Source: Hyphochytrium catenoides
Taxonomy: Eukaryota; Sar; Hyphochytriomycetes; Hyphochytriales; Hyphochytriaceae
Length of the DNA stretch: 48,496 nt
Assembly: GCA_900088475.1 (NCBI GenBank)
Contig: FLMG01001656.1
Coordinates: 1 to 48,496, forward strand
Direction: 5' to 3'
Notes under the pieces: model-generated
The model's input: the letters and a program-made list of their open reading frames with translations, nothing else
Databases searched by the model: none
What the model was told of the DNA's origin: nothing
Position numbers and translations under genes: made by a program
Part shown: in pieces, positions 1 to 10,538 of the stretch
Numbering within the stretch: the stretch's first letter is position 1
Layout of the letters: each line of letters begins with the position of its first letter

Positions 1-1389
1 GCACCACGAAGGACTCCTAATAACACGTCAGTGGAGCTATGAGGCTTAACTAGGTAGTGGATAGAACCCCTAATAATAACAAGTCATCAGAAGAAAGCTT
101 TCTGTCCGCACCGAACGAAGGAAACTGGAGAGACAGTCGGCAACAAGAGGGAGACGGACCCTGTATAAGCATTATTTCTGTCATCATTACGACCGGCATA
201 GTAGGAAAGAGGAGTGAGTGTAACCGTGAAGTTAGGCTGTCTCTCATCGTGCTTGTCGTTAGTAGGCACTCCAGCCTGCCGGGTTGGCGAGCATTCTTCA
301 CCCAAAGTCCACCTTGTAGAGAGAGCCAATACATGGATACGACCTATATAATAACCTGATGAGGTTGAAGACCCCAGCAAGCAAGCTACCGCAGCCACAA
401 CGGTTTTATTAGTAGTATTGTCCACGAGGGTAATTGCCCCACTACGAGTTCATCTAATGAGCATGTAAAAAAAACTATCAGGATGCTGCAACTTTCTAGT
501 TTCTTCAGAGATTCGAACACCCTTTGTAATCACTTTGTCTGGGCGAGCAAGCCGCTTGTACCACTCGACCAGGAACTACTCTGCCGTTTCCTGGTCAAGA
601 GGTCCGTTTGGGGTGGCCATGTGGTGGCATGATCTATCGTCGGTATTCAAAAGGGCACAAGAGTTCAACAACACGATGGCCAAAAAGGAGGTAAAGATGG
701 CGACTACGTAATAACTGGCGAATCTGTCACGAATTCTTTTGCTCTTTTGGCTTCTTTTCTATTGCTCAAATTCTCCCATGGAACCTTGAAGGTAGTGGCT
801 CTTCTTTAGAGACCTGCTGTTGACTGCTGTACACTGTAGTAGAACTACTACTTCTAAATTTGCCAACCTGACTCACAATGATGATCCTGTACCTCATCTT
901 CTCATTGTTTATCTTATATTGTGTGCCCTGTGGTCGACTCTCAGGATTGGGGCCCACGTTCAACCTCAACCTCAGCAGTGACAAACAGCTAATGCGACAA
1001 GCAAAGCTTGGTGGCTGTCCAGTCTTCCCTAAATATAATGTTGATGGATCGTCTTCTTAGCTCCCAAAGCTTATCTTCTTCAACTTACTAGGGCCAATTA
1101 GGTGTCGTCTTTTGTCTTCTTCCTTCTGAAGAAGTTCTTCTTCCAAGTAATAAGAGACCAAGGGTGAATTTCCTGACCTGAATGCATGATAGTGCTGGTG
1201 GTTTCGTTCATTATTAATGACAGCACCTTGATCCACCACGGTCTCTTCTTCTCCTTCTGACGTCTGCCCGAGAACTTCATGGTCCTGAAGAGGTTGAGAG
1301 TTATTAGAAGCCTTTTAGGGGTCTTCCCAAGCAGGATGCGGGAGGGAGATGTTAGAATCTAGTAGATGAGACAGATACTCGAAACCTAA
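1..1389. other. Intergenic, no supported gene
   Basis: No reading frame here shows a recognisable domain or a convincing exon chain. The stretch is AT/GC balanced, with a pyrimidine-rich segment around 1041-1150 containing many CTTCTT blocks. It could hold the promoter or flanks of the decayed amylase locus to its right, but nothing in it can be assigned. Confidence 0.4.
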
Positions 1390-1680
1390 CTAAAGGTAGA
1401 ACTGCTCACCATACCTCGGCCCTTGGATGTGCTCCTGGATGGGAGAAACTGTACCTATCCAAAGCAGAGAGGGCCCAGAGTATTGTACGTTGCACTCCTT
1501 CGCTACAGCATCATAGCCCATGGCAGACAAGAAGACAGCAATCACATCGCGGTTTCCCTGGGCGGTAGGTTCCACTGGGCCTATGATTGGTGGGGCGCTG
1601 CGTGGAGCGAAATCGAAGAATGGGGGTTGGCTATAGATTTGTCTATCTGTAAGAGACGAGGAGAAAATAAGCAAGTCTGA
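1390..1680 (-). pseudogene. Inverted N-terminal fragment of an alpha-amylase
   Basis: Read on the minus strand, this stretch gives ...AKECN...GPS... followed by VSPIQEHIQGPRYGEQFY. This matches the start of GH13 alpha-amylases, where a (V/A)xxECE...LGPxGY element is followed by VSPxxEHIxG and an aromatic-rich segment. The match ends at a stop codon at 1390-1392 and has no exon that continues the barrel on the same strand. The next recognisable amylase segments lie on the opposite strand from about 2040. I infer an amylase gene broken by an inversion. An alternative is two separate decayed copies. The assignment to amylase rests on the EHIxG-type motif and its context. Confidence 0.55.
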
Positions 1681-2029
1681 TGAGACTTATAATACGAAGA
1701 GTCCGACGAAAAGAGTTTCAGCTTAGTGTCTAGAAGGATCTTTTTAACATCATTCTTTGATCTCCACTTCCTTTCACATAACCGATCGTGTCCAGACAGA
1801 AGGCAAGCCGAGCCTCCTTTGGAAAGAAAGGGTAACTGGAGATAGTGGGAGAAAGCGTGAGGCAGAGGTGAAAGTTGTTGAGCTATTATTGATGAGGGGA
1901 TGTTACTCTGTAAGGAGAAGAAGCGCGGCAGTCACGTCGTTCGGTTCTTCTTCAGCCTTAACACTTAGCCAGCAAGCTATCAGAACACAGCTGTCGGGGA
2001 AAGATTGGAGGCATACACTACTAACCGAT

Positions 2030-2690
2030 CGCAGGTTTAGAGCTGCGAGCTAGAGACTTGGCTAATATCAAATGGAGAGTGAGTATGCCTGCAACCGTAG
2101 ATCAATAAACCTTTATGAGTGAGCTTATTGACCTCGGAGTGGCGGGCTTCCACTTAGATGCCAGCAAGTACGTACCGCCAGAAGACCAGTTCTCCATCAA
2201 GAGAAAGCTCAAGAACCCCGACATCTGTTGGATTCAGGAGGCGTTTCAGGGGATAGCGGAGTTTGATCAATCCATTAAGTACGTAGCAAATGGAGTGGTG
2301 CAGGAACTTCGTTATGCAGAAGAGTTTAAAGGCCATCATCATTGATCTTCCGAAAGAGTGACGGCCAAACATTAGCTTGTATTAGTAACTATGGAGGTGT
2401 CTGCAGCGCTTTCTGAAGGGCGAGAAATAGGACCCTGAACCATAGAAAGAAGACCAGTTACTCTGTCTCACAAATGTTGTTTCTTCTTACCTGGCCATAC
2501 GACACGCCCCCCTCGCCCTCCTGCCATTCCGGCTACGACTTTCTTGATAGCGACTCTGCGCGTGATCCAGCAAACGAAAGGTCGATTCGGAAGTGCTTCG
2601 GGGGTAACTGGCAGTGCCAGCATTTCCGTAATGCCGCTCATTCTTGGAATTCCCTCTCCCCGAGCATGCCTTGATGATACAACGCCCTTG
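2030..2690 (+). pseudogene. Decayed alpha-amylase (GH13) catalytic segment
   Basis: Forward-strand pieces match GH13 alpha-amylase in order. RDLANI then ESEYACNR (about 2050-2095) appear in different frames. ELIDLGVAGFHLDASKYV follows, the GFRxDAxKH block holding the catalytic aspartate, here with His replacing the usual Arg. Next comes DICWIQEAF, the acid/base Glu block, followed by VVQELRYAEEFKG, then WPYDTP and GYDFLDSD, and finally GGNWQCQHFRNAAHSW, corresponding to the C-x-GxWVCEHRW segment. Several frame changes and stops separate these blocks, for example TAA just before 2115 and TGA at 2343-2345. The gene is therefore non-functional unless there is a very odd splice pattern. The nearby N-terminal block at 1390-1680 is inverted. 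The locus sits next to a disaccharide transporter gene. Confidence 0.7.
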
Positions 2691-3087
2691 CAGATGAAGA
2701 ACCTTCGCAATCTTTGGTTCCATTAAGCGATGTGATTAAAACAATAGTGAAAACGAGGAGACGACGGAGGCATTTGCTCTTTGTCATGGCGGCCGGAGAA
2801 ACGCAACGGGAGAAGTGGCTTTTTGCACGAAGCCTATAAGACCAACTACGTCGAGGCACTTCATGGCCAGACAGTACATCATCTAGTACTGAGGGGGAGA
2901 AGAGTAGCAATGGCCACAGAATCAACTTTCTTAGTGAGTTTGTTACTCTGCAAGAAGCATATAGAGTTAGTTAATATCAAGTGAGGGAAGATCGTTAGCC
3001 GACCAGCGAAATGCTAGTGGGCCACGATTCCTTCCGTTAATTTTCTTACTCTAATCGCCTCTTCTATGATGCTCTTCTTACTTCTTC

Positions 3088-4521
3088 TTACACCTTGTTG
3101 CTATTGGCTGCGGCCACAGCAGCAGAGTCAAGAGACTCGCGTACGAGGGTGATCTGGTTTGCTTGGAACTCATCTTTGACGAAGAGAGCGGCTCCAGTAG
3201 CCAGAGTCCATGAAATGGCGCACATGAGGAAGAGATACTTAGAAGCACCAGCCTCCTGAAGAGAAGAGTTGGTGACGATGACAATAACTTGGGGAATAAC
3301 GATGAAGAGGTTGAGCACTCCGAATTGGACACCAATGTCGTGCTCCATATTGGACTCAGAACGCTGGTCGCCACCAATAAGAGCAAATGGGAAGGCGTTG
3401 ATGGCACTCTGAGGTACAGCGATGAAAGACATAGTAATGCAAGCCAATGTAGGCTTTCCGGTAGCAGAGGACAAGTTGATATACATAAGAACAGCTCCAA
3501 CAGCAAGCATAGCAGAATAGATGAACTTAATGCGCCTCAAAAGACATGCATGACCAGAGCCATAGCGAGACCGAGAAACGATCTGGAGTCCATTCGAAAC
3601 AAGGTCAATACGGTCGTTGCTCTCATAACCGTCAAGGTTACCCTTCAGCTTGCCAGGTTTTTCCAAGTCCGGTACTGGACTATAGACAAGTTCAGCCCAC
3701 CAGGTAGATTTGAATGTCCACAAGCAGAAGAGAGAGAACCAAGAGAAGAACTGAACAACAGCAACGCGCTGGAGGCCGACGGGCATGTGTCTGACAGCAC
3801 CGAAGACAGTGGTGAACGGCCCGCATAAGGTTGGGTTTCGCCAAAACTCAGGGCGGATGAACTGCTCCTCCATAGCGAGGAAGCAGGAGAAAGATAAGAG
3901 GACAAAGTTGATACCAAGCGCAATGGAGATGACTTCAAACACCTTGTTTGGTTTATCATCGCCAAACGGAAGCATTACTGCGGAGGCAAGCAGACCACCT
4001 AGGCCCTGAAAGCCCACAGCGAGTAACTGGCCTACACTTTGCTGCTTGGTTGAGCTCAGATCGGAAATCAGCGCTCTCACAGGCGTTCGCAGAACGTTGA
4101 TTGTGGCATCCATACCGATAAACATGATAAGGGCAAAGACCTGGGCTGCGGTACCGGAGAAAATGTGGCCTGCAGCGCCAAAGAGGAAGGCGCAGATAGT
4201 CAATGAGAGAAGGCCACCCATCATAAAGGGACGACGACGACCGAACCTGCTCTCACATCTATCAGATGCTGCACCAACAAGTGGTGCTACAAAGAAACCC
4301 GTAATGGGTCCCCAGATCCATGTCAAAGATGCAAGGCCAGCAGACATGCCAAGACCCTTCTCCATGTACGGCTGCGTGACGGAGAAGTTGGTCCCCCACA
4401 GCATTTGAATACCAATCCATGCTGAGGCCACGGCAGCTAACCTCCAGAGAGGATAGTCCACTTCCTCTTGTTCGCCGTTAGGCTTCTCGCGTTGTTCCAG
4501 GTAGGCGGTGGTTGGAGCCAT
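3088..4521 (-). CDS. Sucrose/disaccharide-proton symporter-like transporter (GPH/SLC45 family)
   Basis: A single-exon gene of 477 residues, if the ATG at 4521 is used. The frame stays open to an upstream ATG at 4791, giving 567 residues, but the extra 90 residues look like translated leader. The diagnostic signature is DRCESRFGRRRPFM between membrane segments 2 and 3, which matches the SDxxxSRxGRRRPF motif of plant SUT/SUC and animal SLC45 carriers. An early segment WIGIQMLWGTNFSVTQPYM matches the family's first helix. About twelve hydrophobic segments follow, with a charged central loop and a short hydrophilic tail (ending SNKV). Family members import sucrose or other disaccharides together with protons across the plasma or vacuolar membrane; substrate here is unknown. 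The adjacent decayed amylase hints at a sugar-use neighbourhood, but that is only proximity. The region 4920-5020 upstream is rich in GTGGT/ACCAC repeats. Confidence 0.88.
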   Translation of the reverse strand: MAPTTAYLEQREKPNGEQEEVDYPLWRLAAVASAWIGIQMLWGTNFSVTQPYMEKGLGMSAGLASLTWIWGPITGFFVAPLVGAASDRCESRFGRRRPFMMGGLLSLTICAFLFGAAGHIFSGTAAQVFALIMFIGMDATINVLRTPVRALISDLSSTKQQSVGQLLAVGFQGLGGLLASAVMLPFGDDKPNKVFEVISIALGINFVLLSFSCFLAMEEQFIRPEFWRNPTLCGPFTTVFGAVRHMPVGLQRVAVVQFFSWFSLFCLWTFKSTWWAELVYSPVPDLEKPGKLKGNLDGYESNDRIDLVSNGLQIVSRSRYGSGHACLLRRIKFIYSAMLAVGAVLMYINLSSATGKPTLACITMSFIAVPQSAINAFPFALIGGDQRSESNMEHDIGVQFGVLNLFIVIPQVIVIVTNSSLQEAGASKYLFLMCAISWTLATGAALFVKDEFQANQITLVRESLDSAAVAAANSNKV

Positions 4522-4791
4522 TGTAGCTACTCTGAAAAGTGTGGCGCAGTCGGAAGCAGCCTGGAGGCTTCTTACTTTGGTGAGGCTTGTGGTGTAGCCG
4601 AGAGGTTTGACTGTGAGACTGTTGAGACAAGTGGCATCACCCGCCTCACGGCTAGCCAGCAGTGATGGAACAGTATAAGAAGGTAAGGACCCATCCATAG
4701 CAGCTAGCGGCAGGGAAGGAGTGAGATACGTCATCACGGCCAAGACTCTGGATATGGGAGCATCATCTCTTAAGGTTATATTGTAGTCCAT

Positions 4792-7200
4792 TAATACTCG
4801 GAGGAAGGCTTTAGCAAGAAGTGCCGGTCGGGGAAACGCAGGACCACTTCGGGAGCCATCCCTGGTCGTAATGAAGAAAAATCAGGCGATCATGATGGAA
4901 GGGAAGAAAGAACAGCTCTGCTGTAGTGGTGGTCAGTGGTCATCTCATGTCCTTGAACCACCACAAAAATCATGATGAAGAGTGGTGATAATGACCATCG
5001 TTGGGTGGTGGTAAAAAGTTAACACTCTCTGAAGTAAGATTTGTGTCCAATGCTGGTTGCCCTTCGCACACCAGAGAACAATCCGAGGAGCTATACTTCA
5101 ACTAGAAACAGAGAGAGTGACCAAAGGCCACTAGACCTTGAAGATAAAGAACAGGAGAAGAAGAGAAAATAAGTAGGAGATAGACGAAGATTACTACGAA
5201 GGAATTGCCCATGGGAGAAGGCCCAGGTCGGTCCCTCCTCGCTGGTGGTGCCACTTATTTTTTATCATGCAAGTGAAACAGACGAGGTGACACTTAACTG
5301 CTTGAGGTCTAGACAAGAGGAGTGTTGTGAGTACCTTGAAGAAAGAAAATTCGGAGTTGATAGAGGAGACAAAGGGCAGCGCTAGAGAGAGGAGTAAGAT
5401 AATCATGAGTTGATGCTCTATACTTTTAGCTCATAATTATAATAGGATGAGGGCCAGCAGGGAACACACCGATCGGACCTTCACTCTGTGCCGCGAGTAG
5501 GGATGGCGACTACGCACTACTGCCACCTCCCACTACTCCACATTGTCTAGCACTTCATACAGCAATCCGCGCATACTTTCCTTTAGGACAAGAAGAGAAG
5601 AGCGGCGAGTGGCCAGCTTTGCACGGCATCCGGCCCTGCAAGGCCGCATCCTACCCCCTTCCCAAGCCCCTCCCTTCCTACCCAGTCTCTTGACCCGCTA
5701 ATCAGAAAGGCTTCTTCGGCTGGCTGGGTTGCTGGTGTATGTAGAGCGCATTTTGGACTATTCTCTCAAGTATCCACACTGCTGCTGGTTGTGAAGGATA
5801 TATTTTTTTGTGTTTACTGCTGGGTGGGTGTCGTACGGGTCCAATAATGAATGTGAAGCCTACTGTCTGATAGCAGATGAGAACACACCCTCCCCTCTGC
5901 AGTCTCTGGGGTGACTGCTGATAATGGCAAACAACTTTGATCCTGATGGTGCTAGGTTCTGGGGCTTGGAGCTGGCTGCTGTCCGGACAACTAATAAAAG
6001 GAACATAAGCAGAGTTCTGGACAGTCAGAAGGTGAAAAACAGGGTGTCATCGCCACATGAAGTCAGCACCGTGCCTCCGTTCTTGAAGATGAGGTACTCA
6101 AAAATTTCTATAAATAACAGGAGGAGGAAGAAGCAACTTCAAGCGCCTTTCTTATCGCTTCCCCGCTGAGCAAGAGGAAATAATAGCTCCGCACTAACCT
6201 CAAGTTGGAACGACAATGCCCGAGGAAGAACTTCCGATCTACGATAATCATACCTACTCTAATATTATAACTCTTTCTTGTCAATCATCAAATAGCCACG
6301 ACGTCATCACAGCACTATCGCGAGAATCACCTTCTCCTCAGACCCAGACAAAAGCGAGTCATCACAACCTCCAGTCGGCATTGGCGGACTCGGAGCAGCA
6401 AGACGACAAAAGAACGGTACATGCTCCAACAAGTGGAAACAACAATGACCGCGAAAGGCACGCTGTCACATCATCTAACCTTTCTACGCCATCATCCACC
6501 ACGCCGCCTTACCTTCTTGTTACTATAGCCATGAGTGTTGGCGTCTCTCAGCCTCAATTAGAAAATATTTCTATGGATCATAGGAATCTTTGTCCGTTTA
6601 TATTAGGGTACAATCACACTGCCAGTTAAGAGGTCCTAGTACTTATATTGGGAAAGACTTTTTCCTCTGCTTGCATGATATGTAATGAGAGGAAACTCGC
6701 GAACAGAAGCTGATAAATTTCGCCCAGCGAAGGTTCACTTCCTCGCGTTACTTTTTTCTCACGTCTACTAGAATCCAATACATTCTCGTGACTGGCTCAT
6801 CTTTCTCTTTCTTGATCTCAACTAGATCATATTAGTTATAAACGCGCGTTCTAAGACACTCATGGAAGGTCTCTTTCTGACTCGTTGAGCTCTATTGTTT
6901 GGAAAGCAGCAATGAGGGCCAACAACTCACAGTTGCTGCTTCCGCATAATTCTGCAACAGCTGAGGGCGAACGCGACAACCGTCAGTCGCTCCTTCGCCG
7001 ACGGAGGTTGTAGTGTTTGGAGTCTGCCGTCATAACTTCCTGGTTGACGCCGTCCTTCTCTCTCCTACGCTAATGGCACGCACAGAGGAAGTCTAAGAAA
7101 GAACCATCCCGCTAACGCGATTAGATGAGTACATATAGCTTGAATACTGTGAAGAAGTAACATACAGATTAACGCCCGGGAAGCGGGGCAATGGCTCATC
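4792..7200. other. Gene-poor stretch with two weak ORFs
   Basis: No domain is recognisable. Two forward ATG frames exist: 5924-6169 (81 residues, basic, starting MANNFDPDGARFW) and 6216-6629 (137 residues, rich in Ser, Thr, Gln and Asn, starting MPEEELPIY). Neither shows repeats, membrane segments or similarity that I recognise. Either could be chance, decayed transposon sequence, or an exon of an unseen gene. At 4925-5015 there is a cluster of GTGGT and ACCAC words that could form imperfect hairpins upstream of the transporter gene. Confidence 0.3.
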
Positions 7201-7493
7201 CTTTGCTATGCAAAACGTCATGCAACAAAATTCTGAACTATTACTATCAGCTAAATATCCAAAGGAGTGTCATGAAGAGCTTGTGCGTGGACGAGTCTTA
7301 CAAATAAGGGACATGACTCTTGGCTTGATGGCAACATTTTTAACCCCTCAATTGAACGATGGAAATTTTAAAGAGGAAGAGCCTGCTGGGCGGCGGTGGA
7401 GGTCATCGTGTCATCGCACACCTCGCAGATGCCCAATGAACAAGCTGGGAAAGAAAGTCGATTTTAGCAGTCTGGGAAGCTGTAGTTACTGTA

Positions 7494-8545
7494 GTGCTCA
7501 AGCCTAACAAGCGCTGCTGGGCTCTAGTAATCGACTCTAATCTAGGGCAGCGTGGTGTGCCTAGGCCTACCTTTGATCAAAATTTGACTGCTTGGTTGGA
7601 GAGACTAGATGAAACTGCTAACAGCACAATCTGTCTTCGTCTGGACTCTCATCTCTTCCGCCAGATAGCACCAGGAACGTCCTCCGCTGCAGAAGTATAG
7701 GATAATACCCTAGCTATCTAAACTATTTTACCCAGCGGTCTTAGAGATCCCGAGGCTAAATCGTGAGGTTGATATCTACATCCTCCATGGAGGGAGAGCG
7801 GGGTCACAGACTTCTGCGACCGCCGCATAGACAAGAGGATGTGCAAGCAGCTTGCCACTCTCGGAGCGAAGGCAGATCCTTTCCACGTTTATGTTATGGT
7901 CCTAACCATCAAGATTCCCGAGCGCTACATAGCTATAGCAATCCAGATCAGCACTGATTGGTCACAACTCGACCCTGATTTGCTGATGGGCATGCTGAAG
8001 GACTGAGCAAAGGGTAGAACAACAGAACAAATCTGTCCTCGCGTTATTAGAATCTCTACTGAAGCAAAACTCTTATTTGCGGAGGAAAGGGATCAGCAGC
8101 CATCCTACTCTCTGGTGTCGCGGGTACTATCAGTGTTACGGCACTAGCGAAGGGGACATTTCTTCGGTCTGCCAGTGTCGATGGCAAGGCAGCACCTTTG
8201 ATAATTAGGGATGTCCTTTACCTCCATAATGCCTCCCACAACCCGACCTTTGCATCAGGGTGTATGGACTCTACGGCCGAGCTACTACCAGAGCCCTAAG
8301 ATGGCCCAATGTCCGAGGAGGTTCTCTGTGTAGCAGAAGTCACAACGGAGTATATGAGGTAAATGGCACAACGATAGTACTGTCAATGAAGGTGCGACCT
8401 TGAACTCTTCTTCACTTCGGCGATGGCATGTTCGACTTGGTCCTTAGGGAAAGCAAGGGTCAGACTGGTGGCCACCCCTAGTGGATGGAGTTCCCGCCAA
8501 GGGGTCGATGGGAGCTTGCCGACTGTTTGAGCTCATTAACTGAAG
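7494..8545 (+). mobile_element. Decayed Ty1/copia retrotransposon fragment (gag, protease, pre-integrase)
   Basis: Three consecutive pieces resemble copia-type Gag-Pol. At 7560-7700 ANSTICLRLDSHLF...GTSSAAEV matches the N-terminal half of the UBN2/copia gag domain. At about 7815-8010, in another frame, CKQLATLGAKADPF and LTIKIPERYIAIAIQ match the later gag segment (qLaxlG...LP.sy). At about 8110-8260 GTISVTALAKGTF and IRDVLYLHNASHNPTF match the region following the aspartic protease (GxGxL...L.DVLYVPxLxxNLLS). At 8340-8450 NGVYEVNGTTIVLSMK then RRWHVRLG match the GAG-pre-integrase domain (WHxRLGH). Frames change at least three times and stops interrupt each piece, so it is inactive. I find no integrase core, reverse transcriptase, RNase H or LTR, so it is a truncated relic. 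Confidence 0.65.
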
Positions 8546-9533
8546 CTAAGCAAATAAGGACTTGACAGTCTTGCGATATGAGGCACAAAATAGTCATCAT
8601 CCTTGGTCCAGAGCGGAGGTATCCGAGGACGTGGAGCTGCTGAGGAAGGAGTCATATCATGTACCAACTCTTCTACAAGGAAGGGGAGCGCTTAAGAGGG
8701 ATGACGGTGGTTTGATGCTGAAGAGAAGTGATAGTGGTTTGGCCTTCTCTATAAAAGTAAATGGGCTACCGGTACATTGATATACTAGTAGAGTTGGAGG
8801 CCATTCGTGAACTGACTCATCCCGATGCTCTAGATAAGCCTCGTTGTAGACCAAAGGTAGTGAGAGAACCATGTGAGGTATCACTGGGCGATGGTTCTAC
8901 GGCAGAACCTTTTTGAATAGCTGAAGGCTTGAGCTGGAATTGCGAAAAGGACTGGAGCATCGAGCTTGCATGTTTCCCATATTCAATGTATAAGTTCATC
9001 AAGGAAAGCCGCACCACCACCGACTAGCAACAATCGACACCAATAAGAGAAGGCACGCTCTAGAGTGCCGTCGCAGCCACTTAGAACTCGAGTCCATGAT
9101 TTAAAGAGATGGTCATAGATAGTATTATTGGCAACTACCTCTCTCCTATTCCAGGTGATTGCTGCTCTCTTGTTAATGCTCGGTAGGCTCATCTTCGCTC
9201 ATGGCTCTCTTCCACAGTTACCTACAGTCCACGCCTCCTACACTTCCGGTGACTCATGATGGCCCTGTTCTCCCTTTTGCATCTCTTGCTATCCTAGATC
9301 CAACGGTTGTTTGCGGCCAACTGATTGTTTATGTGACCGCCTGGCTTGTGTGATTAGAGGTCAGCGCTCTGTTTGTCAGCTCGTGCCGTAGGTCCAATGG
9401 ATCAATGGGCATGTTTTGTAGAGTTATGCATTCATTATTCTCATCTACTTCTTACTTTTTAACCTACTTTTATCAGTCCCTAGTCTATGTACAAGACCGC
9501 TGCGGGCTTCTGCAGCGTCCCCTTGTGGATAAT
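8546..9533. other. Intergenic, possible further transposon debris
   Basis: No convincing gene. Short frames occur on both strands, for example 8562-8780 forward and 8983-9192 reverse, but they show no domain. Because the stretch directly follows the copia relic, it may be the remainder of that element eroded beyond recognition. I see no reverse-transcriptase motif such as YVDD. Confidence 0.3.
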
Positions 9534-10538
9534 TTACTGGCTAAGCCTGCGCTGGATGCAACTCTCATCAAATAGATCCTCGGAGTCTCTCCTAGGGCGA
9601 GTGGCAGGGCACTCAACCTTACGTGGGGAAGAGGTCTTGGCAGGAGAGCAAGCAGCCGTTTGAGCGGTCTTGCAGGTCAAAGACGTCCTCTGCTTGATGA
9701 CAATGCCAATCTCACCGCCTTGGAGGAGATGCTGGATGAAAGAATCGTCAAGGTTGGCCTCATAAATATAGTTCTTCGTAGGGCAACTCTGAACTCTCTT
9801 GTTGGTGTTGCTGTTGCGTGGGGCTTGGCCTTGGCTGCACTTTTGCCCCTTGGTATCACAGGCCTTCTTGTTCAGCTTATTGCCTTGTGTTTGTCCCGGA
9901 TTTTGCTGAGACTGAGCGGTTCCCCAAATGTAGGAGTAGATCTCCTGTGAGTTCTCAGTGGTAGTGTTCTTCTTCAGTTGGGGCGCACCACCATTCTTCT
10001 TCTGGTCCGTGGTGTCCACAGTCTTTGATGAGGACTGACCGGTTGGGCTTTGCTTCTGTACTTGTTGGCCCTTAGTACTACTCTTTGGTGTGGTCACCTT
10101 CTGGGCCCACTGCGGCTGGGTGTTTCCGCTGAGGATGTCCTGAATGAAGCTCTGTTCGAAGATCTCTTCATATGCCTGGCCAGTAGGCTTCTGATTAACA
10201 GGCTTTGGTGGCTGGATAGGCTTCTGTTGCTGCTGCTTCTTCACTGGAGATGAGGGCGTAGCAACAGGGTGCTGTTGCTTTACAGGCTGCTGTTGCTGTT
10301 GCTTCACAGGCTGTTGTTGTTGCTGTTGCTTCTTAGGAGGCTGCTGCACCTGTTGCTTCTTGACAGGAGAAGGTGGCTGTTGCTGCTGCTTCTTCACAGG
10401 AGAAGTGGGCTGCGTTTGTGGCTTCTTGGCGGGAGAAGGCTGTTGTTGCTGCAATTGTTGGGTCTTGTTGCTTCTTGGAGAAGCACTTGGCACCAGGGTC
10501 TGGGGCTTCAGTGAACCGAGGCTGAGCTTGGTAGACAT
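9534..10538 (-). CDS. Disordered Q/P/K-rich protein with three S-F-I-Q motifs
   Basis: A 334-residue single-exon ORF beginning at an ATG at 10538, preceded by a CA-rich leader. Residues 26-110 are low complexity: repeats of SPVKKQQQQP and PVKQQQQQ. The rest is rich in Gln, Ser, Thr and Lys and is predicted by eye to be unstructured. A short acidic-aromatic motif occurs three times: YEEIFEQSFIQDIL at 123-136, YEANLDDSFIQHLL at 259-272, and SEDLFDESCIQRRL at 319-332. A possible fourth weak copy is EIYSYIW at 199-205. The pattern is roughly [YS]-E-x-x-[FL]-[DE]-x-S-[FC]-I-Q-x-x-L. Repeated motifs in a disordered chain usually act as docking sites for a folded partner, which is inference here. 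I do not recognise the protein. The Leu-rich forward ORFs over the same bases are antisense readings of the CAG-rich repeat. Confidence 0.6.
   Translation of the reverse strand: MSTKLSLGSLKPQTLVPSASPRSNKTQQLQQQQPSPAKKPQTQPTSPVKKQQQQPPSPVKKQQVQQPPKKQQQQQQPVKQQQQQPVKQQHPVATPSSPVKKQQQQKPIQPPKPVNQKPTGQAYEEIFEQSFIQDILSGNTQPQWAQKVTTPKSSTKGQQVQKQSPTGQSSSKTVDTTDQKKNGGAPQLKKNTTTENSQEIYSYIWGTAQSQQNPGQTQGNKLNKKACDTKGQKCSQGQAPRNSNTNKRVQSCPTKNYIYEANLDDSFIQHLLQGGEIGIVIKQRTSLTCKTAQTAACSPAKTSSPRKVECPATRPRRDSEDLFDESCIQRRLSQ

Noticed and set aside
500-540. GTTCGAATC-like T-loop word suggesting a tRNA
   Set aside because: On the minus strand the flanking bases do not form a 5-bp T-stem, and no acceptor or anticodon arms can be drawn. 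I found no convincing tRNA or rRNA gene in the window.
3289-3828. 179-residue forward ORF over the transporter
   Set aside because: Antisense shadow of the transporter; the minus strand has clear family motifs.
9660-10514. Leu-rich forward ORFs suggestive of membrane proteins
   Set aside because: They are antisense readings of CAG-type Gln codons in the Q-rich gene; poly-Leu arises from CTG/TTG repeats.
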